Below are positions 1-9,058 of a stretch of DNA of 64,000 nt, one piece after another. Source of the DNA: Levilactobacillus wangkuiensis (lineage in GTDB: Bacteria > Bacillota > Bacilli > Lactobacillales > Lactobacillaceae); the NCBI RefSeq assembly GCF_016861605.1, contig NZ_BOLM01000009.1, positions 1-64,000 of the forward strand. The letters run 5' to 3'. The number at the start of each line of letters is the position of its first letter. Within the stretch, counting starts at the first letter, position 1. The translations under genes and the position numbers were made by a program. Below the pieces are notes generated by a model. That model did not search any database and had not been told where the DNA came from. It saw only the letters and a list, made by a program, of their open reading frames with translations.

Positions 1-155
1 CTCATCGATTGTTGTTACTTTATTTGTTATAAAAGCGAATTGACTTCGCAAATATTGTTTGGGTTTGATACCAAGTATCAAACCGCCCTACACATATTTG
101 GTTTGTCGAAACAATGTTCAGTTTTCAAAGGTCTACCAGTTATCTGCTCTCGCAG
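1..155 (-). other. 16S rRNA leader region
   Basis: This is transcribed leader between promoter P2 and a 16S rRNA gene inferred to start just left of base 1. The minus strand holds TTTGAAAACTGAACA near 115-130, followed by a stretch resembling other lactobacillus rrn leaders. No mature rRNA sequence is inside the window. The stretch 300-500 shows no gene I can support. Confidence 0.7.
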
Positions 156-166
156 ACAACTTAATC

Positions 167-195
167 ATCATATCATTTAACTGATTTGATGTCAA
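167..195 (-). promoter_or_regulatory. rRNA operon promoter P2
   Basis: On the minus strand a TTGACA -35 (190-195) and a TATGAT -10 (167-172) are separated by exactly 17 bp. It is the downstream member of a tandem pair and points out of the left edge. The transcript leader that follows carries the TTTGAAAACTGAACA motif typical of sequence just upstream of lactobacillus 16S rRNA genes. Confidence 0.85.
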
Positions 196-256
196 CAAGA
201 AGTTTGATTTAACAACGTTTCTCGTTGATGGCTGCTTCCAACGAAGCAACTTAATT

Positions 257-286
257 AATATATCATTTTGTCGTCATGCTTGTCAA
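257..286 (-). promoter_or_regulatory. rRNA operon promoter P1
   Basis: On the minus strand TTGACA (281-286) and TATATT (257-262) are spaced by 18 bp, about 90 bp upstream of P2. Tandem strong promoters of this kind are usual for rrn operons in Firmicutes. Confidence 0.8.
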
Positions 287-503
287 CAACTATTTTCAAT
301 CTTTCGAATTGGTCTAGTTGGTTAATCGCCGTGACAACGTATATAACTATACCAACCACAGCCCACCCCGTCAACTAAAAACTGAAAATAAAACAATCTT
401 TTTTCAAAGGCATATCTTATGCTTGAAAGCATCCAAATAGTTACCTGACGGCCGTGTGTTCCCTGATTTTTAACCACCAACCGTTCGTCTTTATTTTGGC
501 GAC

Positions 504-541
504 AAAAAAGCACGCGCAATCCAATCGACTGTGCGTGCTTC
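504..541 (-). terminator. tyrS terminator
   Basis: The hairpin pairs AAGCACGC with GCGTGCTT and is followed by a T-run on the minus strand. It lies just downstream of the tyrS stop codon. Confidence 0.85.
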
Positions 542-554
542 ATTATTTTAGCAA

Positions 555-1814
555 TTAGGCTTCAACTCTAACCAAGAAGTACCGCTTCTTGCCCCGACGA
601 ACAATAACAAACTTACCATCAAAGGCACTGGTGGGATCAATATCGATATCCGTTGCCGTAACCTTTTCACCGTTGATGCGAATGGCACCGTTAGTTAAGT
701 CTTCCCGTGCTTGACGGCGAGAGGATTCAATCTTCGTGTCATCAACTAACCATTCAACGATGTTCTTTTGATCGGCGTTCACCGTCACGGAAGGCATCTT
801 CTTGAAACCTTGTTCGATTTCACTAGCCGTCAGGTCAGCAACATCCCCAGAGAAAAGCGCCTTGGTAATGTGTTGGGCTTCCGCAACCGCGTCTTCACCG
901 TGAACAAACGCTGTGACTTCTTCAGCCAAGCGGGTTTGGGCCAAACGCTTTTCTGGATGCGTCGCAACCGCGTCTTCCAGTTCTTTGATTTCATCTTGGC
1001 TCAGGAACGTAAAGTACTTCAAGAACTTCACAACGTCCCGGTCATCCGTGTTGATCCAGAATTGGTAGAACTCGTAAGGTGAGGTCTTTTCTGGGTCTAA
1101 CCAGATGTTGCCGCCTTCGGACTTCCCAAACTTGGTGCCGTCAGCCTTCAACAGCAACGGGATCGTTAACCCGTAAGCCTTAGCATCCGCACCCTCTTGC
1201 TTATGGATGAGATCAATACCGGCCGTGATGTTCCCCCATTGGTCAGCCCCACCAATTTGCAGTTGAACATCTTCCGCTTGGTATAAATGAAGGAAATCGA
1301 TGGATTGCAAGATTTGGTAAGTGAATTCCGTGTAAGAAATCCCGACTTCAAGCCGTGAAGCGACAACTTCCTTGTTCAACATGTTATTCACGTTAAATAG
1401 CTTCCCGTAATCACGTAAGAAGTCTAACAGGGAAACCTTTGAGAGCCAGTCGTAGTTGTTCACAATTTTGAAGGACCCATCTTGACCGAAGAGGTGTTCC
1501 ATCTGTTTCGTCAAGCAGTCTTGATTGTGGCGAACTTGGTCCATGGTTTGTAAGACCCGTTCAGCCTTCTTACCTGAAGGATCACCGATTGACCCAGTGG
1601 CCCCACCGATCACGATGTATGGCCGGTGACCGGCTAATTGGAATCGTTTCAAAATCATAAAGGGAATCAAGTGACCAATGTGCATGGAATCCCCGGTTGG
1701 GTCAATCCCCGCGTACAGACCAACGGCCTTTTCGTTGACCAAGTCGCCTAACCCATTTTCATCAGTCTGTTGGTTAATGGCGCCGCGCCATTTCAATTCA
1801 TCAATAATCGACAT
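555..1814 (-). CDS. tyrS: Tyrosyl-tRNA synthetase
   Basis: This is a class Ic aminoacyl-tRNA synthetase that charges tRNA-Tyr in the cytoplasm. The 419-residue length is normal for bacterial TyrRS. The Rossmann catalytic domain carries the HIGH motif at residues 45-48 and a KFGKS signature near residue 230 in place of KMSKS. The GADQWGN segment is also typical. The C-terminus from about residue 355 forms an S4-like RNA-binding domain. The ATG is preceded by a TAGGAGG-type ribosome binding site at 1821-1830. Expression should be controlled by the tyrosine T-box upstream, so the gene is read as a single-gene unit ended by the terminator at 504-541. Confidence 0.98.
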   Translation of the reverse strand: MSIIDELKWRGAINQQTDENGLGDLVNEKAVGLYAGIDPTGDSMHIGHLIPFMILKRFQLAGHRPYIVIGGATGSIGDPSGKKAERVLQTMDQVRHNQDCLTKQMEHLFGQDGSFKIVNNYDWLSKVSLLDFLRDYGKLFNVNNMLNKEVVASRLEVGISYTEFTYQILQSIDFLHLYQAEDVQLQIGGADQWGNITAGIDLIHKQEGADAKAYGLTIPLLLKADGTKFGKSEGGNIWLDPEKTSPYEFYQFWINTDDRDVVKFLKYFTFLSQDEIKELEDAVATHPEKRLAQTRLAEEVTAFVHGEDAVAEAQHITKALFSGDVADLTASEIEQGFKKMPSVTVNADQKNIVEWLVDDTKIESSRRQAREDLTNGAIRINGEKVTATDIDIDPTSAFDGKFVIVRRGKKRYFLVRVEA

Positions 1815-1844
1815 ATTTCGTTCCTCCTAAATTAGCTACAACAT

Positions 1845-2072
1845 AAAAAAGTCCCCAATGGCTAATGCCATCAGGGACGAATTAAAATCCGCGTTACCAC
1901 CCAAGTTGTTGTCAATCGACAACCGCTCGCCATCGTTAACGGAATGACCCGCCGGAAAATCCGGCCGCTCTACAGCGTAATTCGTGAACACGGACGTTCT
2001 GACTCCCAGCACCGTCAGATCTCTTGACCGGAGCCGTCCTCACTACTGAACTGTTTCTTAGCTTATGCCCTT
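1845..2072 (-). promoter_or_regulatory. Tyrosine T-box riboswitch
   Basis: The minus strand holds the conserved T-box GGGTGGTAACGCGG (1889-1902), which binds the acceptor end of uncharged tRNA. A specifier segment GAATTAC places a UAC tyrosine codon at 1977-1979. The terminator hairpin that competes with the antiterminator pairs GTCCCTGATGGC with GCCATTGGGGAC at 1851-1878 and is followed by T's. In this family uncharged tRNA-Tyr stabilises the antiterminator and allows read-through into tyrS. Confidence 0.95.
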
Positions 2073-2073
2073 G

Positions 2074-2102
2074 ATGATACCGGGCGCGCACCGAAAAGTC
2101 AA
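2074..2102 (-). promoter_or_regulatory. tyrS promoter
   Basis: TTGACT (2097-2102) and TATCAT (2074-2079) lie on the minus strand with 17 bp spacing, directly ahead of the T-box leader. Confidence 0.8.
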
Positions 2103-2142
2103 TAGACGGCCGCGGTTTTACCCATCAGACGCTAAGGCAGTT

Positions 2143-3510
2143 CTAAAATAAGTCTTTAATCGTGGTCAGCACAATTTGCACGTTGAGAATCGTTAAGACA
2201 ATGGTACAAGTCCATGCCAGTACCGTCACCCAGCGCTTGTTGACCCACTGTTCCCCCATGATCTTCTTGGAGGAGGTAAAAATGGTCAACGGAATCATGG
2301 AAAATGGCAAGGCAATCGACAGGAAGACCTGCGAATTCACCAGCAGGTTGTCCAGTGCGCGTTCGCTTCCCCCGTAGAAGACGGTCGCAATAATCACGGG
2401 CACCACGGAAATCAACCGCGTAACCAATCGCCGGACCCACAACGGAATCTTCATGTTGATGAAGCCTTCCATAATGACTTGTCCCGTCAGCGTTCCCGTA
2501 ATCGTTGAGTTTTGCCCGGAAGCCAGTAAGGCAACGGCAAACAGCGTGGATAAAACGGGTGATGCCACGGCGCCCGCCAGATGGTTATCCTGTAAAGCCG
2601 CGTACAGGTTACCGAACGTCCCCAACTGATCCGTCCCCTTACCAAAGAACATCGCTGCCCCCAGCAAAAGTAACAGACAGTTGATCACAAATGCGCCAAA
2701 TAATTGAATGTTAGAATCCCAAGTCGTGAATTTCACGGCCCGCGCCATTTCAGCCGGGTCTTCCCGGTCAAACTTCCGGGTCTGTGAAATTGAAGAATGT
2801 AAATACAGGTTATGTGGCATCACGGTTGCCCCCACAATCCCTAAGGCCATCGTCAATTGTCCCGGATGCACAATTTCTGGGCGAGGAATGAAGTTGGCAA
2901 CGGCCGCGCCCATGTTGGGCTGGGCAATGATGACTTCGTAGGCGAAGACCACCAGAATCACCGTAATCAGGCACAAGACGATTGCTTCAATTTTACGGAA
3001 ACCCAGTTTAGTTAATAACAATAGTAATAAAACGTCAAAAACGGTCAAGGAAACCCCGAGAATCAGGGGGACCCCAAACAACAGTTGCAAGGCGATTGCG
3101 CCCCCGATAACTTCTGCAATATCCGTTGCCATAATCGCTAATTCCGTCATGACCCACAAAATGGCACCGATACGTTTGGTCGTATGGGCTCGTGTTGCTT
3201 GGGCTAAGTCCATCTGTGTCACAATGCCCAGTTTAGCCGCCATGTATTGTAATAGCATCGCGATTAAACTCGAAATCAAGATGACGGACATTAACAGGTA
3301 ACCGTACTGGGCACCCCCACCGATTGAGGTCACCCAGTTCCCCGGATCCATGTAACCCACGGCAACTAACGCACCTGGACCAGAGAAGGCCAATAGGTTC
3401 TTTAAGAAACCTTTTTCCTTTGGAATCGTCACGGTACCATTAATTTCTTGTAATGACGGGCCGTTCGCGTAACCAGTCAAGCTGGTCTTCGTTGAAACGT
3501 TGTCTGTCAT
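2143..3510 (-). CDS. mntH: Nramp-family manganese transporter
   Basis: This is a proton-coupled divalent metal symporter of the Nramp family, most likely importing Mn(II), which lactobacilli accumulate heavily. The protein has about 11 membrane segments. The TM1 metal-binding motif DPGN is at about residues 55-58 and the TM6 motif MPHN at about 232-235; both are intact. I chose the ATG at 3508-3510 because GGGGAG sits 9 bp ahead of it; an upstream in-frame TTG would touch the ribosome binding site. It is preceded by its own promoter. I saw no clear MntR box. Confidence 0.95.
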   Translation of the reverse strand: MTDNVSTKTSLTGYANGPSLQEINGTVTIPKEKGFLKNLLAFSGPGALVAVGYMDPGNWVTSIGGGAQYGYLLMSVILISSLIAMLLQYMAAKLGIVTQMDLAQATRAHTTKRIGAILWVMTELAIMATDIAEVIGGAIALQLLFGVPLILGVSLTVFDVLLLLLLTKLGFRKIEAIVLCLITVILVVFAYEVIIAQPNMGAAVANFIPRPEIVHPGQLTMALGIVGATVMPHNLYLHSSISQTRKFDREDPAEMARAVKFTTWDSNIQLFGAFVINCLLLLLGAAMFFGKGTDQLGTFGNLYAALQDNHLAGAVASPVLSTLFAVALLASGQNSTITGTLTGQVIMEGFINMKIPLWVRRLVTRLISVVPVIIATVFYGGSERALDNLLVNSQVFLSIALPFSMIPLTIFTSSKKIMGEQWVNKRWVTVLAWTCTIVLTILNVQIVLTTIKDLF

Positions 3511-3545
3511 ATTTTTCAACTCCCCTATCTCTATGATATCCCACT

Positions 3546-3573
3546 ATTATACTGGCTGGTCAGCGATTGTAAA
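3546..3573 (-). promoter_or_regulatory. mntH promoter
   Basis: TTTACA (3568-3573) and a perfect TATAAT (3546-3551) lie on the minus strand, 16 bp apart. Confidence 0.7.
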
Positions 3574-3713
3574 GTCTTTTTTAACTGGGCCTAACTTTTA
3601 TTTTATATTACCCATTAAATTAATAATCCCCAAAATGCCAAATTTTCTTGTGTTTTCACGAGTCTTGGTCGATAATAATCTTTCAAAGAAATTTTCAGAA
3701 AGTGGTGACCTTG

Positions 3714-3941
3714 ATGTCAAATACCAAAGTATTTATTGAAATTCTTGCGCCAATCTTTATTGCCATTCTGGTATTAGCCGGATTGGCCGCCCTCCTCACT
3801 TGGCAATTAAGCCCGGTCGTCGTTGGCCTCGCCGGACTCGGTGCCGGTGGCCTACTCGTCATTATGCTCAGCGGCTTGCTGGCAGACAGCTGGACCCATC
3901 GTCAGGCGCAACAACTTCATGAACAAACAAAAAATCGGTAA
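3714..3941 (+). CDS. Small membrane protein, unknown function
   Basis: The product has 75 residues starting MSNTKVFIEILAPIF, with two strongly hydrophobic segments (about residues 8-28 and 36-56) and a polar, basic C-terminal tail. I do not recognise a family. The start used is the ATG at 3714, preceded by a weak AGTGGTGA-type site; an upstream start in the same frame would add a poorly hydrophobic leader with no ribosome binding site. The stop codon lies inside the terminator at 3930-3966. It is convergent with the MarR gene and divergent from mntH. Confidence 0.6.
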   Translation: MSNTKVFIEILAPIFIAILVLAGLAALLTWQLSPVVVGLAGLGAGGLLVIMLSGLLADSWTHRQAQQLHEQTKNR

Positions 3942-3966
3942 GCCCACGCGGGTCTACCGATTTTTC
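3930..3966. terminator. Bidirectional terminator
   Basis: AAAAATCGGTAGACC-like arms pair across a short loop, with A/T runs on both sides. It serves the small membrane protein gene and the convergent MarR gene. Confidence 0.85.
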
Positions 3967-3976
3967 TCTATGTAAA

Positions 3977-4354
3977 TTAGCCAAATTCACGCGTAGTGCC
4001 GCGTAGTTCCGTCAACGTCTGGTCGAGAATCTCGGGCAACTGCTGTTCGATCAGTGCGAGCTTCTCTTCCCCTAACTTGGTCAGGCCCAAGTACCGCCGA
4101 CGCCGATCATTCGGTGCCACTCGCTGTTTCAAGTAGCCGCGCTTACACAAGTCGACAACTAAATTCGACGTGCGAGTTGCCGAGAAGCCCAATCTCTGGG
4201 CCACCTGCGCCACGGACAAATGCTCGGCCGCCACGTAACTCATCAACTGACACTGCGGCAGATTCACCGCCAGCCCCGTTAGCGGTTGATTATAGCATTG
4301 CGTGACTAAGCTGTAGATTTGCGTTAGCTGCTGCAGCTGTTCCTGATTCGCCAT
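3977..4354 (-). CDS. MarR-family transcriptional regulator
   Basis: A 125-residue winged helix-turn-helix repressor-type protein. The recognition region LSVAQVAQRLGFSATRTSNL is followed by a wing segment GYLKQRVAPNDRRRRYLGLT, which is the DRR wing hallmark of MarR proteins. The ATG at 4354 was chosen because AAGGAAG lies 8 bp upstream; the in-frame GTG seven codons earlier lacks a site. No adjacent efflux gene is obvious, so its target is unknown. A type A repeat sits directly upstream. Confidence 0.9.
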   Translation of the reverse strand: MANQEQLQQLTQIYSLVTQCYNQPLTGLAVNLPQCQLMSYVAAEHLSVAQVAQRLGFSATRTSNLVVDLCKRGYLKQRVAPNDRRRRYLGLTKLGEEKLALIEQQLPEILDQTLTELRGTTREFG

Positions 4355-4405
4355 ACTCCCCACTTCCTTCTCCACATTTGATGGTTGCCAACTGTGCGCT
4401 GACTC

Positions 4406-4591
4406 TCGTTCCCGGCGGTGGCCTCAAGCCTGCCTGCTGTGGGGACCGATTCCAGGCCCAAAACCGGTCTTCCATCTCGACTTTGAGCCTGAAAACCGGT
4501 CTCAAAGATCGTCCCGTGCTCTAAACTGAGAAAAGCACTCAGCTAAGACCACCGACACAGCTGACTGGCTTGGGCCACCTCTGGTCACTGA
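4406..4591 (+). repeat. Structured repeat type A, copy A1
   Basis: A full-length copy starting GTTCCCGGCGG and ending GGTCACTGAC. The outer stem pairs CAAGCC near 4425 with GGCTTG near 4570, so it differs from other copies (CAAGGTG/CACCTTG) by paired changes. Inner hairpins include CTTTGAGCC with GGTCTCAAAG. It fills the gap between marR and the DUF2252 gene; 4592-4748 shows nothing else. Confidence 0.85.
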
Positions 4592-4748
4592 CATCGGCCA
4601 CCCATTGTCACCATCAAATGGCTCATTTACCAATATGTTTGTGACTGTTGATTGGGAAATTCTCCTACTTCCAATGCAGTTAGATGCAAGTATATCAGTA
4701 ATGTATCCGCTTACATTATACCACGCACCACAGAACTGTGGCGGGCGA

Positions 4749-6110
4749 TTATGCCAGGCGGTAACTGACAAAAGATTGGTAATCCTTTTGGACCTGTTCC
4801 GCGTATGCCCAGGCAAAACCTGCCAGGGACTCGTCGAACATTTTACCATTGCCTAGGTAGCCGCGAATCATGGCTGCGGTTGGGCTTTGGCAGTGTGCGA
4901 TGGCTAATGTCCAGGCGCAGGTGTTGGCGTACGTTTGGAATTGGTCCCAGTCTAACTGCGTCAAGTCGATGGACTCCTTCATATCCCGGAATTGCCGCAC
5001 GTAGAAGCTCTGCTCGGCGCCGGCGAAATACCCCAGGAAGGGATCGGAGGCGGACTGTAAAATCTTTTGACAGTCTACGATTCGTTCGCCTTCTGTTTGT
5101 TCCAGGGCCACCGTGATGTGGGTGGCTTGTTGGCTTCCTTTGCGCCGCGTTGGCAAGGCTTCCTTCACCTGAAGGACCAGGTGTGACCCGTCGATACTGG
5201 TCAACAAGACCAAGTAACACCGCGACCCAAAACTCCCGACGCCCACGCTGTGCCGAACCACATCCGTGATGTGATACTGCGACAGCAGGAGGTTCACGTC
5301 GGGGCGCAACGTTTGGCGGTAGGCGGAGAAGTAGGCCGCAATGTGGCTTGTGAAATCATCGGCCACGTGGGTTGTCCGTGGGGCGTTTTCCCGGAAACAC
5401 AGGTTGCCCCGCACGTCGAGCGTCGTAAACTTACGGACCACTTGCTCGGAGTCCCGCTTGTTGGCGCGGCCCACGATGGACGTCAGTAGTTTGGAACTAT
5501 CCTCGTCCAACGCACTCGCCTGCACCAGCTTCTCCACTTCGTTCATGGGGTAGAAACGGTTCAGCGTAGTTTGCTCAAACATCTGCTTGATACTCTTGCG
5601 GTAACTAGCCGCCACCATTGGCAAGAGCTGCTTTAATTTTTTATCTTTAAAATCGTTGGCTTGCCCCGCCAGTAACACACTCACCAGCAGGCGCTTCAGA
5701 TCCCACTCCCACGGGTTGATGCCCGCTTCGTCGAAATCATTCAAGTCAAACAGTAATCGGCGTTCTGGAGACGCATAGAACCCGAAGTTACCGATGTGCG
5801 CATCCCCACAAATAAAGGTCGCAATCGTGGAATCCGGCTGCGCGCTCAAATCGGCTTCCATCAATTCGGCCGTTCCCCGGAAAAAGGCAAACGCCGAGGC
5901 CCCCATCCGCTGCGTCCGTTCCGGTAAGAGCTCCGGAATCAAAAGCTGGCGAATGCGGTCCATCATCTGATTGCTATCACGATCCGTTGGGGTGTAGGAC
6001 CCTAACTGTTCAAACGGCACCTGCATCCGAGCCGCCTTCCCCATCCGCCGAAGCTCATCGATGGTTTTGTTGACCTGGACCCGTCCCGTACTAAATGCTG
6101 CTGGCGTCAT
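4749..6110 (-). CDS. DUF2252 family protein
   Basis: A 453-residue cytoplasmic protein of the DUF2252 family, a group with a kinase-like (phosphotransferase) fold whose substrate is not established. Family signatures seen are FFRGTAELMEADL, the ICGDAHIGNFGF segment (a catalytic-loop-like HxxN) and LLFDLNDFDEAGINPWEWDLKRLLVS (a DxD/E segment). The C-terminal part contains GYFAGAEQSFYVRQFRDMKES. The ATG has a GGGAGG site 6 bp upstream. It appears to be a single-gene unit. Confidence 0.9.
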   Translation of the reverse strand: MTPAAFSTGRVQVNKTIDELRRMGKAARMQVPFEQLGSYTPTDRDSNQMMDRIRQLLIPELLPERTQRMGASAFAFFRGTAELMEADLSAQPDSTIATFICGDAHIGNFGFYASPERRLLFDLNDFDEAGINPWEWDLKRLLVSVLLAGQANDFKDKKLKQLLPMVAASYRKSIKQMFEQTTLNRFYPMNEVEKLVQASALDEDSSKLLTSIVGRANKRDSEQVVRKFTTLDVRGNLCFRENAPRTTHVADDFTSHIAAYFSAYRQTLRPDVNLLLSQYHITDVVRHSVGVGSFGSRCYLVLLTSIDGSHLVLQVKEALPTRRKGSQQATHITVALEQTEGERIVDCQKILQSASDPFLGYFAGAEQSFYVRQFRDMKESIDLTQLDWDQFQTYANTCAWTLAIAHCQSPTAAMIRGYLGNGKMFDESLAGFAWAYAEQVQKDYQSFVSYRLA

Positions 6111-6182
6111 GGCGCCACCTCCCGTTACTAATTGACTCCTATTCTACCGCATTTCGCTGAATTCTGATACGACGTAAAAAGA

Positions 6183-6292
6183 GTAAGCCAATAGGCAGTT
6201 AGCTAGCGAACATTAAGGCTGATAACCGAATAATCTTTGGCTTGAATGTTTGGTTGTCAGTTTTAAGCGGAACCAGCTGCCTATTGTCCCCC
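6183..6292 (+). repeat. Structured repeat type C, divergent copy C1
   Basis: The outer arms CAATAGGCAGTTAGC and GCTGCCTATTG pair, and the interior contains AGCGAACATTAA and TTTTAAGCGGAACC, matching the right half of copy C6 (57482-57660). The conserved tail of type C is not clear here. Confidence 0.5.
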
Positions 6293-6312
6293 GTTTCGGC
6301 CAAATAAAATGG

Positions 6313-6348
6313 CAGAACAAAAGGGCCTGGTTTTGCTCCCAGGCCCTT
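6313..6348 (-). terminator. Rho-independent terminator
   Basis: AAGGGCCTGG pairs with CCAGGCCCTT, followed on the minus strand by TTTTGTT. It may end transcripts running leftwards from the Mga-like gene. The interval 6349-6574 holds no gene I can support. Confidence 0.65.
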
Positions 6349-6574
6349 GGTTCAGGTAAATTCAATTGAATGCCCGTTCCAGTCGGTAGAATTAACTGGC
6401 ATGATTGTTGTCGCTAGCCCACCAATTAACTGCCTACAGACTCTCGTATTAAATCAATTTACTCTCATTAAAGTACCTAAATTAAGTAAACTTCTAAAAA
6501 AGATATTGAATGCGTCAATGTTAACTTACTGCGTTGTAGACTAATACTAATGCAATCCAACCACCTAGAAATCA

Positions 6575-6690
6575 ACTGCCGCACGATGACCGGGCTCAGT
6601 CGATGTCAGCCGCAGGGCTGGTGAAAATGGGCCGGTCGTGAAAGTGACCAGAGGCACGCCAAGGTGCCCGGCTGTGTCGGTGATCTTAGA
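6575..6690 (+). repeat. Structured repeat, truncated copy A2
   Basis: This is the 5' half of a nested A/B element: GCCGCAGGGCTGGTGAAAAT, then GACCAGAGGC, CCAAGGTGCCCGGCTGTG and GGTGATCTTAG, after which similarity stops. It is a direct, roughly 90 percent identical duplicate of the first half of A3, about 160 bp away. Confidence 0.8.
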
Positions 6691-6735
6691 TAATCGGTGT
6701 ACGAGTTTCAACCATGGTAACCGACAAGAACCCAA

Positions 6736-7022
6736 CCACCGCACAATGACCGGGTTCAGTCAATGTCAGCCGCAGGGTTGGGAAAACTGGGCCGGTCGTG
6801 GAAGTGACCAGAGGCGTGCCAAGGTGCCCGGCTGTGTCGGTGGTCTTGGCTGGAGTTTTGTTCCAGCCTAGCCCACGGGGCAACCTTTGAGACCGCACTT
6901 TGGCTCAAAGTTGAGGTGAAAGCCCGTCCTTTGGCTGGAACCGACCCCACAGCAGGGCACCTTGAGCGCGCCGCCGGGAACGGACGCGACCAGGCCCAGC
7001 TTTCACCAGCCCGGAGACGAAT
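6736..7022 (+). repeat. Structured repeat, full nested copy A3
   Basis: A complete type A core lies inside a type B outer stem. The outer stem pairs GGGAAAACTGGGCC with GGCCCAGCTTTCACC. The next stem pairs CCAAGGTGCCCGGCTGTG with CACAGCAGGGCACCTTG. Inner arms include GGCTGGAG/CCAGCC and CCTTTGAGACC/GGCTCAAAG. It ends just before the stop codon of the Mga-like gene. Confidence 0.85.
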
Positions 7023-7040
7023 ACAACGACTAGTCCCAAG

Positions 7041-8510
7041 TCATTGTGGGCGGTTGTCGAAGTTGAGGGCGAAGATGGACAGCTCGTGGTGCCGCAGCTT
7101 CCGAATCAGCCGGTCCAAGTTCTCCCCGTAAGCCAACTCCTTGACCCAGTGGAACACCTCCACCTGGTGTTGCTCCGCAAACTCCTTGGCCAACGGGTCA
7201 ACGCCATAGACGACCAGATATTTATCCCGGTCATCCGGATCAATTCGGGTCTCGTTCGTTAGCAGACTCAGGTGGACCACCCCGCTCAGCAAGCGATTAA
7301 AGATGTCGGTGGTCACGCCGATCATGTCGTAGGTCACCAAGATTTCCACCTTGGCGGCCGTCAGGGTCAGGCCGTTCGTGTACTTGCTCAAAAACTTCTG
7401 CACCAGCCGCAGGTCCATGGGGCCAACCTGTCCGGGATAGAGTTTGCCCATTTCCTTGGCAATCTCGCGAGCCGCAGCCGTTGAGGTCGGCGTTGGTTGA
7501 TACAGCGCGGTGATTTCTGGTCGCAGCAACGGGTCAACGCGGAACAGCAACATGAATTGACACAGCGAGAATAACCAGTTGGCGAACCAATTTTTCCCGG
7601 TCGCAAAATCAGCCAGCGTCGCAATCCCGGGTGCTAACTGATAATCCCCGTGACCTTGCTGGAGGCCCCGATAAAGTCGCGCCAAAGCGGCCGGTCGCAA
7701 CGCCCGCACAAAGTAAGGCGAACTGGTCAACAAGTAATCTAGCGTTGCCAACTCGGTCAAGGCCTGCAGCGGCGTGTCCCCCAGTCTTTCCTGGAAGAGC
7801 TCCGCCAATGGCCGCAAGTCCGTCAGGTGGCCCAGCGGTAAGCGTAATTTGCGATAACGGTGACCCTGACCCAACCGCAAAAGTGCGACGGTCACCATCA
7901 GCTCCCGGCGACGTTGCAGACTGGGCGAGTCCTGATACAGTCCCGACGTTGTGTAGGTCCGGGCAACGGCCGTCCCCAACGGTTGCAGGTCCTCAGACAA
8001 CGCAGGCAGCTCCGTGATTGGTGTCAAGGTTGATGTTAGTACCATGAAATAAAACAGTTGAATCAACGCCTCGTTGCCGGTCATCCCCATTGGTTTGACC
8101 GCCATCTGTAAATTATACTGGGCAAGCTCGTCACGTAGCGGTCGCATTTGCCGGTTAAAGGTCGATGAACTGATGCCGTGTTCCTGACAGAAGGCTTGCA
8201 GTGACAAATCTGGTTGTCTAAGCGTCGCCAACAGGGCCTGATACGGAATACTCTGTTGATACAGCCAGTGACGGTAGGTATCCATACTGACCGTTGTCGT
8301 CAACGTGTCCTTCGTTAGCACCGCCGTTTGATCCAAGACCGTTAAGTCTTCTCGCAAGCTCAAGACAACGTGGTAGGCCCGCGAATAGCTCAGGTCGACC
8401 AACGTCGCAAAGTCCGTTAGGCTAAACGCCCCATGGTGATCGCGAATAAATGTCAGTAAACGAATTTTTAAAATAGCGCGATCATTTAAAATGGCGAAAT
8501 CAATCTTCAA
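7041..8510 (-). CDS. Mga-like helix-turn-helix regulator
   Basis: A protein of about 489 residues resembling the Mga family of global regulators. The N-terminus (about 1-65) is a helix-turn-helix, followed by an Mga-type HTH (SLQAFCQEHGISSSTFNRQM, about 103-122) and a long helical region like PRD and EIIB-like parts of Mga/AtxA proteins, often sensing sugar phosphotransfer. I chose the TTG at 8508-8510 because AGGGGGAG lies at the right distance upstream; an earlier in-frame TTG overlaps that site. No target operon is obvious; the neighbouring small gene is transcribed in the same direction. Confidence 0.8.
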   Translation of the reverse strand: MKIDFAILNDRAILKIRLLTFIRDHHGAFSLTDFATLVDLSYSRAYHVVLSLREDLTVLDQTAVLTKDTLTTTVSMDTYRHWLYQQSIPYQALLATLRQPDLSLQAFCQEHGISSSTFNRQMRPLRDELAQYNLQMAVKPMGMTGNEALIQLFYFMVLTSTLTPITELPALSEDLQPLGTAVARTYTTSGLYQDSPSLQRRRELMVTVALLRLGQGHRYRKLRLPLGHLTDLRPLAELFQERLGDTPLQALTELATLDYLLTSSPYFVRALRPAALARLYRGLQQGHGDYQLAPGIATLADFATGKNWFANWLFSLCQFMLLFRVDPLLRPEITALYQPTPTSTAAAREIAKEMGKLYPGQVGPMDLRLVQKFLSKYTNGLTLTAAKVEILVTYDMIGVTTDIFNRLLSGVVHLSLLTNETRIDPDDRDKYLVVYGVDPLAKEFAEQHQVEVFHWVKELAYGENLDRLIRKLRHHELSIFALNFDNRPQ

Positions 8511-8543
8511 CGCGCTCTCCCCCTCGTACAAAATATGGCGAAA

Positions 8544-8584
8544 GCCCCTGAGCCGCGGAAATAATCTCCCACCGACTCAGGGGC
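8544..8584 (-). terminator. Possible terminator
   Basis: GCCCCTGAG pairs with CTCAGGGGC between the small gene at 8599 and the Mga-like gene. The T-run is poor (CTTTCG), so termination is uncertain. Confidence 0.45.
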
Positions 8585-8598
8585 AATCACGGGTAAAT

Positions 8599-8841
8599 CT
8601 AATCGATACTGGTCACAGTGACGCCCTGCTCATCAAATTTCGCTAAAGTTTCTTTCAGAATAATCCGGGCATCATCGTAACGGATACCCGGGAGAATTGT
8701 GCTGACAAAGTTTCCTGTGAGTTGACCGGCAACGATTTCTGGTGAAACGCGAACGTCTTGGCCCTTATCCGTGGACAACGTCACACTCTCGCCCTCAGTC
8801 AGCCGTTCAATCAATGGTAAAATCGGCATTTCCTGCATCAT
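8599..8841 (-). CDS. Hypothetical protein, 80 residues
   Basis: A small soluble, acidic protein starting MMQEMPILPLIERLTEGESV, with no membrane segment or motif I recognise. The start is the first of two adjacent ATGs (8839-8841), preceded by AAAGGGTGAG; an in-frame GTG three codons earlier would overlap that site. A TAGAAT -10-like hexamer lies about 35 bp upstream. It lies upstream of the Mga-like gene on the same strand, with a hairpin between them. Confidence 0.6.
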   Translation of the reverse strand: MMQEMPILPLIERLTEGESVTLSTDKGQDVRVSPEIVAGQLTGNFVSTILPGIRYDDARIILKETLAKFDEQGVTVTSID

Positions 8842-9058
8842 TTTGCTCACCCTTTCTCTTTCACTTCCTCCTATATTCTACCACGGCGACCAGTAACCAG
8901 TGTTCAGCACCGCTCACAACCGGCAGCTTTCAAAATTTAATTTATTAAATGTTAGGATTTGGTCATTTTTCATTTTAACCTTTATTTTCAATCCCTAGCT
9001 GTGGTATGCTGATAGCCGCTAATTAATAAGGTTAAATTCTAGGGGAGAATAATAAGTT

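Noticed and set aside
322-543. 73-codon reading frame on the minus strand after tyrS
   Set aside because: It starts inside the tyrS terminator hairpin, has no ribosome binding site and runs into the rrn promoter region.
6686-6950. Overlapping frames of 64-77 codons
   Set aside because: They are produced by the GC-rich stems of repeats A2/A3 and recur in other copies; no start signals.
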